This document shows, in pieces, positions 59,600 to 64,000 of a stretch of 64,000 nt of DNA. Made by a program: the position numbers and the translations under genes. The DNA is from CAIKMD01 sp963702925 (GTDB lineage Bacteria; Pseudomonadota; Alphaproteobacteria; ATCC43930; CGMCC-115725): NCBI GenBank assembly GCA_963702925.1, contig OY969771.1:3596001-3660000 (forward strand), read 5' to 3'. The notes beneath the pieces are model-generated. The model was given only the letters and a program-made list of their open reading frames with translations. It searched no databases and was not told the DNA's origin. The stretch's first letter is position 1, and each line of letters starts with the position of its first letter.

Positions 59600-60871
59600 A
59601 TGGCTGACAAAAGCAACCGCATTCGCGTAACTCATGCGGGGGCGCTGCCGCGCTCGCCCGATCTGGCGAAGCTGGTATGGGCAAAGGCCGAGAACCGGTT
59701 TTACGAGCCGGCCGAGCTGTCGGAACGTCTCCGCATCGAACTCGCGGAAGCCGTGCGTCACCAGGTCGAGATCGGCATCGATAGCATCAATGACGGCGAG
59801 CTGAGCAAAACCTCGTTCACGCAATATTGCGCGAGCCGGCTCTCCGGCTTCGAGACGCGGCCTTACGAGGCCGGCCGCGATCCCGAGCCGCTCAGCATCG
59901 GCGCGCGCGACATCCGCAAGTTCCGCGAATATTTCGCCGCCGGCCACGCGAAATTCGTAAATCTCGATCCGCCGAAAACGGTTTATCTCTGCACCGCGCC
60001 GCTGCGCTATGCCGGTCAGGCCGAGCTGCAACAGGATATCGCGAATTTCAAGGCGGCGCTCGCCGGCGTGAAATACGATGAAGCCTATATGCCGGCCAAT
60101 ACGCCGGGCACGATCGAGCATTGGCTGCGCAACGAGCATTACCCGAGCGAGGAAGCCTATCTCGAGGCGATCGCCGATTGCATGCGCGAGGAATACCAGG
60201 CCATCGTCGATGCCGGTTTCCGCCTGCAGATCGACGATCCCGATCTGCCCGATGGCTGGCTCATGTATCCCGACATGACAGTCGCGCAATATCGCAAATA
60301 TGCGCGGTTGCGGGTCGATGCGCTCAATCACGCGTTGCGCAATATACCGCGGGAAAAGATCCGGCTCCATGTCTGTTGGGGCAGCTTCCACGGGCCGCAC
60401 CAGGACGACATTCCACTCAAGGACATCGCCGATCTTATCTTCCGGGTGCGCGCGAGCGAATATTCGATCGAGGCGTCGAACCCGGCGCATGAGCATGAAT
60501 GGACGGTGTTCGACAAAGTGGCATTGCCGGACGGCGCGAAGCTGATTCCCGGCGTCGTCGGCCACTGCACCGACTTCATCGAGAATCCCGAGCTCGTCTC
60601 GCAGCGCCTGTTGCGCTACGCCAAGCTGGTCGGCCGCGACAATCTCATGGCTGGCACGGATTGCGGCTTGGGCCCGCGCGTGAAGCAGGCGAAGATCGCC
60701 TGGGCGAAGCTCGAGGCCCTGGCCGATGGCGCGCGCCGCGCGACGAAGGAATTATGGCCGCGCCGGCTGCCGGTTTCGAGCCGCCGCAAGGCGAGCGCCA
60801 GCGCGCGCGTCAGGAAGCGCTCTGCACGAACGCCAAAAGCTCGGGGCCGAGCCCGTCGACTTCGGAGTTGA
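59600..60871 (+). CDS. Cobalamin-independent methionine synthase-like (MetE C-terminal family) protein
   Basis: The 423-aa protein resembles the catalytic domain of MetE. The zinc ligands are visible as H-V-C in R-L-H-V-C-W-G-S-F, a Glu in Y-S-I-E-A-S-N-P-A-H-E-H-E-W, and a Cys in G-T-D-C-G-L-G. Single-domain members in catabolic clusters are probably demethylases or C-C cleaving enzymes rather than methionine synthases. The last ~20 residues are an Arg/Lys/Ala-rich tail that is antisense to the end of the next, convergent gene; the stop may have shifted. Confidence 0.85.
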   Translation: MADKSNRIRVTHAGALPRSPDLAKLVWAKAENRFYEPAELSERLRIELAEAVRHQVEIGIDSINDGELSKTSFTQYCASRLSGFETRPYEAGRDPEPLSIGARDIRKFREYFAAGHAKFVNLDPPKTVYLCTAPLRYAGQAELQQDIANFKAALAGVKYDEAYMPANTPGTIEHWLRNEHYPSEEAYLEAIADCMREEYQAIVDAGFRLQIDDPDLPDGWLMYPDMTVAQYRKYARLRVDALNHALRNIPREKIRLHVCWGSFHGPHQDDIPLKDIADLIFRVRASEYSIEASNPAHEHEWTVFDKVALPDGAKLIPGVVGHCTDFIENPELVSQRLLRYAKLVGRDNLMAGTDCGLGPRVKQAKIAWAKLEALADGARRATKELWPRRLPVSSRRKASASARVRKRSARTPKARGRARRLRS

Positions 60872-61727
60872 TCTGCATCGCCGGCGAGACGTGGTTGTGG
60901 TTGCGGTTGAACAGGAACCACGGCATGCGTTTGTCGCATTTGACCAGAGCCGCAACGAGCGCGGCCGAAGGCCACGCGAGCGGATAAGGATCGTATTCGG
61001 CGACCGCGACGAAGACCGGCGGATGGCCGGGCTTCACCTGGTTGAGCGGGCTCATCTCGGCGTATTTGCTCGAATCTTCGCCGTAATAGGCGACCGAATT
61101 GGGCGCAGGTTTCTCCGGGCTGTATTCGGGATGCGAGGGCGCGTAGACGCCTGAGAGCAGAAGCGCGCCCGCGATCCGCGGTCCGGCGGAGCCATGGACT
61201 TGTGGCACGAAAGTCCAGGTCGCGACATGGGTCGCGCCGGCCGATTGTCCCATGACGAAAATCCGCTCGGGATCGCCGCCGAAACGCGCCGCGTTCGCGC
61301 GCAGCCAATCGACCACTTTGCCGACATCGGCCGCGCCGCTTGGCCATTTGTGCTGAGGCGCAAGCCGATAGGTCGCATTGACGCCGATCACGCCGTGACG
61401 CGCGAAGAACGTCGGCACATTGTCATAGATCAGGCCGGGTAAAGGGCTGCGCTCGCCCGCGACATAGCCGCCGCCATGGAAATAGACCACGATCGGCGCA
61501 GGCTTTGCCGGCTTGCGCACCGGCACGAAAACATCGAGCCTTTGACGCTCATCCTCGCCATAAGCGATGTCGTTGTGGCGTTCGACGCCGTCCTTGGGCG
61601 CGCGTTGCTGCAACGGCGTGAAAAGCGCATAAGTCGCTTTGAGAATATCGGGATTGAAGGCGCGTCCCAGCCGGCGGATTTCCGCTGAGACGTCGGCTTG
61701 GCTGGGAACGGAATCGGGCGGCGTCAT
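60810..61727 (-). CDS. Alpha/beta hydrolase (BD-FAE/HSL-type esterase)
   Basis: The 305-aa protein has the oxyanion motif F-H-G-G-G-Y-V-A-G and the nucleophile elbow G-Q-S-A-G-A, with a likely acid in V-A-E-Y-D-P and a His in N-H-N-H-V. It is an esterase of the hormone-sensitive-lipase/BD-FAE type with unknown substrate. It converges with the MetE-like gene and overlaps its 3' end by 62 bases. Confidence 0.9.
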   Translation of the reverse strand: MTPPDSVPSQADVSAEIRRLGRAFNPDILKATYALFTPLQQRAPKDGVERHNDIAYGEDERQRLDVFVPVRKPAKPAPIVVYFHGGGYVAGERSPLPGLIYDNVPTFFARHGVIGVNATYRLAPQHKWPSGAADVGKVVDWLRANAARFGGDPERIFVMGQSAGATHVATWTFVPQVHGSAGPRIAGALLLSGVYAPSHPEYSPEKPAPNSVAYYGEDSSKYAEMSPLNQVKPGHPPVFVAVAEYDPYPLAWPSAALVAALVKCDKRMPWFLFNRNHNHVSPAMQINSEVDGLGPELLAFVQSAS

Positions 61728-61923
61728 CGGTTACCTCGTTGATTGCGGCGGTATCATAGCGCGCCCTGCTCCGAGATCGAAGGGGTCCGCCACCCGCGCG
61801 ATGTCATGGACGGGGCAGGGCACGGCGCGGTAAGAGAGACGCCATAGCGGCGCGCGGCCTCATGGCCGGCGGGATGGCCGAAACAACGGTATCCGCGCGC
61901 GCCGCAGACAGGGATGGAACGTC

Positions 61924-63153
61924 ATGGCTCTTCCGCGCGTCTTGCAGAACCGGTGGTGGGTCGTGGTCGCGTCGGTCATCGGGCTGACCGTCGGCACTGG
62001 CTCGATCACGGTGTTCACCTTCGGCGTGTTTCTCGTTCCCGTCACGACGGAGCTGGGCTGGAGCCGCGGAACCTTCTCATCGGCCTTGGCGGTTTCGAGC
62101 GTGCTCAGCACCGTGACCGCGCCGATCTTCGGCATGCTCATCGACCGGTTCGGGATCAGGCGCGTGGCGTTGCCGGCCCTGGCGTTCTTCTCGCTGGGAT
62201 TCGGCTCGCTCTCGCTGATGACGCCGGCGGTCTGGCTCATGTATCTGCTTTACGGTTGTGTCTCGCTTACCAGCTCCTGCGGCAGCCCGATGATGTATTC
62301 GCGCGCCGTGTCGGCATGGTTCGACAAGGAGCGCGGCTTGGCGCTGGGCATCGCCACTTCCGGGGTCGGGCTCGGTACCGCGTTGATGCCGCTGCTCGCG
62401 CAATTCTTCATCGCCCATTACGGCTGGCGGACGGCCTATATCGGCTTGGCCGCGACCGCTTTCGTGCTGGCCGTTCCGGCGGGGGGCCTCTTTCTGCGCG
62501 ATCCGCCCGGTCATCACATCACGATGCTGGGCAGCGAAAGCGGCCGTCCCGGCATGTCGGCCTTGCAAGCGATGAAGACGACGCATCAATTCTGGTTTCT
62601 CGCGGTGGTTTTCTTTCTCGGCGCGATCGCCATCAACGGGACCTTGGCGCATATCGTGGCCTTGCTGATCGACCGTGGCATCGCGCCGCCGATCGCGGCG
62701 CGAACGCTTGCCGTGGCCGGGGTCGCGATCATCCTTGGCCGGGTTATCGCCGGGCATTTGCTCGATCGTTTGAACGGGCCACTGGTGGCGGCAAGCTTCC
62801 TCGTACTGTCGGCGCTCGGCTGCTTCCTTCTGGCGGCCGGCTTCGGCGGAATCGTTCCGCTGGTCGCCGTCATTTTGTGCGGCCTCGGCGTCGGCGCCGA
62901 GGTCGACATGATGGGCTTCTTCATCAGCCGCTATTTCGGAATCCGCTCTTTTGCCGCGATCTACGGTTATATATTCCCCTTCTTCACCATCGGCGTCGGG
63001 TTAGGGCCCTATTTCATGGGCCTGTGTTTCGACCTGACGCATTCCTACGGCATCATGCTGATCGTCAACACCGCGATCCTGCTGATCGCCGCCGCCATGC
63101 TGGCAAGGCTCGGCACGTACCGCTTCCCGAGAACCGTGCTCGCCGCGGCGTGA
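61924..63153 (+). CDS. MFS transporter
   Basis: The 409-aa protein has twelve predicted membrane helices and MFS-like loop sequence R-A-V-S-A-W-F-D-K-E-R-G-L-A-L-G-I-A between helices 4 and 5 and a R-L-G-T-Y-R-F end. The pattern F-G-V-F-L-V-P-V-T-T-E-L-G-W-S is common in monocarboxylate/oxalate-type MFS carriers. It may import the substrate of the surrounding catabolic cluster. Confidence 0.88.
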   Translation: MALPRVLQNRWWVVVASVIGLTVGTGSITVFTFGVFLVPVTTELGWSRGTFSSALAVSSVLSTVTAPIFGMLIDRFGIRRVALPALAFFSLGFGSLSLMTPAVWLMYLLYGCVSLTSSCGSPMMYSRAVSAWFDKERGLALGIATSGVGLGTALMPLLAQFFIAHYGWRTAYIGLAATAFVLAVPAGGLFLRDPPGHHITMLGSESGRPGMSALQAMKTTHQFWFLAVVFFLGAIAINGTLAHIVALLIDRGIAPPIAARTLAVAGVAIILGRVIAGHLLDRLNGPLVAASFLVLSALGCFLLAAGFGGIVPLVAVILCGLGVGAEVDMMGFFISRYFGIRSFAAIYGYIFPFFTIGVGLGPYFMGLCFDLTHSYGIMLIVNTAILLIAAAMLARLGTYRFPRTVLAAA

Positions 63154-63175
63154 CGGCGTTTTCGGCGCGGGTTCC

Positions 63176-63616
63176 TCAATGACCGCCTTGGCGCTCGAAC
63201 AGACGCTTGGTCTCGCGTGACGAAAAGCGCCAACCCTTCGCGGTGCGCACGAATTTGTCGTGCCACTCGCCCATGCTGAAAGGCGGATCGAAGGGCAGAG
63301 GGAATTTCGCGTCCGGCGTCTTCGGATCATGGTGCAGGGCGATGTAATAGGTCACGCTCTCGGCGTGGCTCTCGTCCTTTACCGTGACCAAGGTGCCGCC
63401 ATTCATGTGGCGCGTCACCTGGGTCGGCGAGCCGCGCTTATAGGATTCCAAAATCTCGGCATGGCCTTTGTAAGGCTTGCCGCCGCGCAGCCAGGTTCCG
63501 TCCTCGGCGAAAAGCGCGACGGCCTTCGCCGCCTCGCGATGATCGCCATATTGGGTGATCGCGATGACCAGGTCGCGGATTTCCTGCTCGATCTGCTTTT
63601 GTTGGGTTGCGTCCAT
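63176..63616 (-). CDS. SnoaL-like (NTF2-fold) protein
   Basis: The 146-aa protein fits the SnoaL_4-type NTF2 fold: I-R-D-L-V-I-A-I-T-Q-Y-G-D-H-R, A-V-A-L-F-A-E-D-G-T-W and R-H-M-N-G-G-T-L-V-T-V. Such proteins are isomerases, hydroxylases or small-molecule binders; ring-hydroxylation accessory roles are common. It starts 20 bases after the FAH-family gene stop on the same strand. Confidence 0.8.
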   Translation of the reverse strand: MDATQQKQIEQEIRDLVIAITQYGDHREAAKAVALFAEDGTWLRGGKPYKGHAEILESYKRGSPTQVTRHMNGGTLVTVKDESHAESVTYYIALHHDPKTPDAKFPLPFDPPFSMGEWHDKFVRTAKGWRFSSRETKRLFERQGGH

Positions 63617-63634
63617 CGTTCTTTCCTCCTGCGA

Positions 63635-64000
63635 TTATGCGATACGGGTTTTGAGCGTGCCGATCTTGTCGACCTCGACCTCGACGACGTCGCCGGGCTT
63701 CAGCCACCATGGCTCTTGGTCGGGTTTGCGCCCGGCGGCCACGCCGCCCGGCGTACCGGTGCCGAGCACGTCGCCCGGCTGCAGACCGATGCGCGACCAA
63801 TGCGCGATCTGCTGATCGAGGTGATACATCATGCGCAGCGCGGTCGAATTCTGACGCATCTGACCGTTGACCCGGCTGCGCAAGCCCAATTCCTGCGCGT
63901 TGCCGATCTCGTCCGGCGTGCAAAGACAGGGGCCCATGGGCGAGAACCCGGCGAAATTCTTGCCCAGCAAGCCGACACCGCCGCCGAGGCGCGATTCGCC
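63635..64000 (-). CDS. Fumarylacetoacetate hydrolase family protein, C-terminal part (cut by window edge)
   Basis: The frame is open to the window edge at 64000. The visible 121 residues contain F-S-P-M-G-P-C-L, L-x-S-R-V-N-G-Q-M-R-Q, the G-D-V-L-G-T-G-T-P-G-G-V-A and L-K-P-G-D-V-V-E-V-E-V of FAH-type hydrolases and isomerases of aromatic meta-cleavage pathways. The metal-binding residues are mostly outside the window. Confidence 0.9.
   Translation of the reverse strand, partial: GESRLGGGVGLLGKNFAGFSPMGPCLCTPDEIGNAQELGLRSRVNGQMRQNSTALRMMYHLDQQIAHWSRIGLQPGDVLGTGTPGGVAAGRKPDQEPWWLKPGDVVEVEVDKIGTLKTRIA

Noticed and set aside
58463..60565. A 700-codon open frame on the minus strand
   Set aside because: It is antisense to the amidohydrolase and MetE-like genes, both with clear catalytic motifs.

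Overview
The window looks like chromosomal DNA of a GC-rich alphaproteobacterium, probably Rhodospirillales- or Hyphomicrobiales-like. The evidence is the housekeeping order murA-DUF2948-hisG-hisD-UPF0262-LMW phosphatase-maf-rng-yacG-tRNA-Phe, a short-form HisG, and FNR/FixK-type TTGA-N6-TCAA boxes. No rRNA or species marker is present, so the species cannot be named.

Layout. 0-6.5 kb: the end of a probable cell-wall amidase gene, an aldolase/DUF3500 pair, a GlcG-like exported protein, toxin-antitoxin genes (an orphan higA, and hicB with a hicA broken by an in-frame stop), a Zn-alcohol dehydrogenase, trmO and tRNA-Thr. 6.7-7.7 kb: an IS30-family element beside a REP-like palindrome. 7.9-14.7 kb: the murA/his/maf/rng housekeeping block. 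14.7-17.7 kb: a scar region after tRNA-Phe with a gene remnant, two orphan genes and a frameshifted membrane-protein gene.

17.8-54.5 kb is the most distinctive part: an anaerobic or microaerobic island. Nine FNR/FixK-like boxes (eight matching TTGA-N6-TCAA, one with a single mismatch) lie in its intergenic regions. They precede an archaeal-type S-adenosylmethionine synthetase, nitroreductases, a phasin plus an acyl-CoA ligase/ACP/acyltransferase fusion, a MacAB exporter, the complete hypCABDFE set, a periplasmic [NiFe] hydrogenase of the small subunit-Isp1-Isp2-large subunit type, a NapC-type tetrahaem quinol dehydrogenase, a UbiA-family prenyltransferase, and a Tat-exported flavoprotein reductase facing a small tetrahaem cytochrome. 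The island also holds a complete N-type (predicted Na+-translocating) ATPase operon, divergent from a two-gene module: a protein with a PhoU/DUF47-like C-terminus and a pyruvate phosphate dikinase that lacks its PEP-binding barrel.

A reasonable working model is H2 oxidation feeding quinones, with electrons leaving through NapC and the tetrahaem cytochrome to a periplasmic flavoprotein reductase of unknown substrate. The N-ATPase would maintain the ion gradient when oxygen is low. The PhoU-like/truncated-PPDK pair and the split flavocytochrome are the best candidates for undescribed biology.

54.5-64 kb: threonine degradation (kbl, tdh), then a catabolic cluster with a UbiD-type decarboxylase, an amidohydrolase, a MetE-like protein, an alpha/beta hydrolase, an MFS transporter, a SnoaL-like protein and the C-terminal part of an FAH-family hydrolase cut by the window edge.
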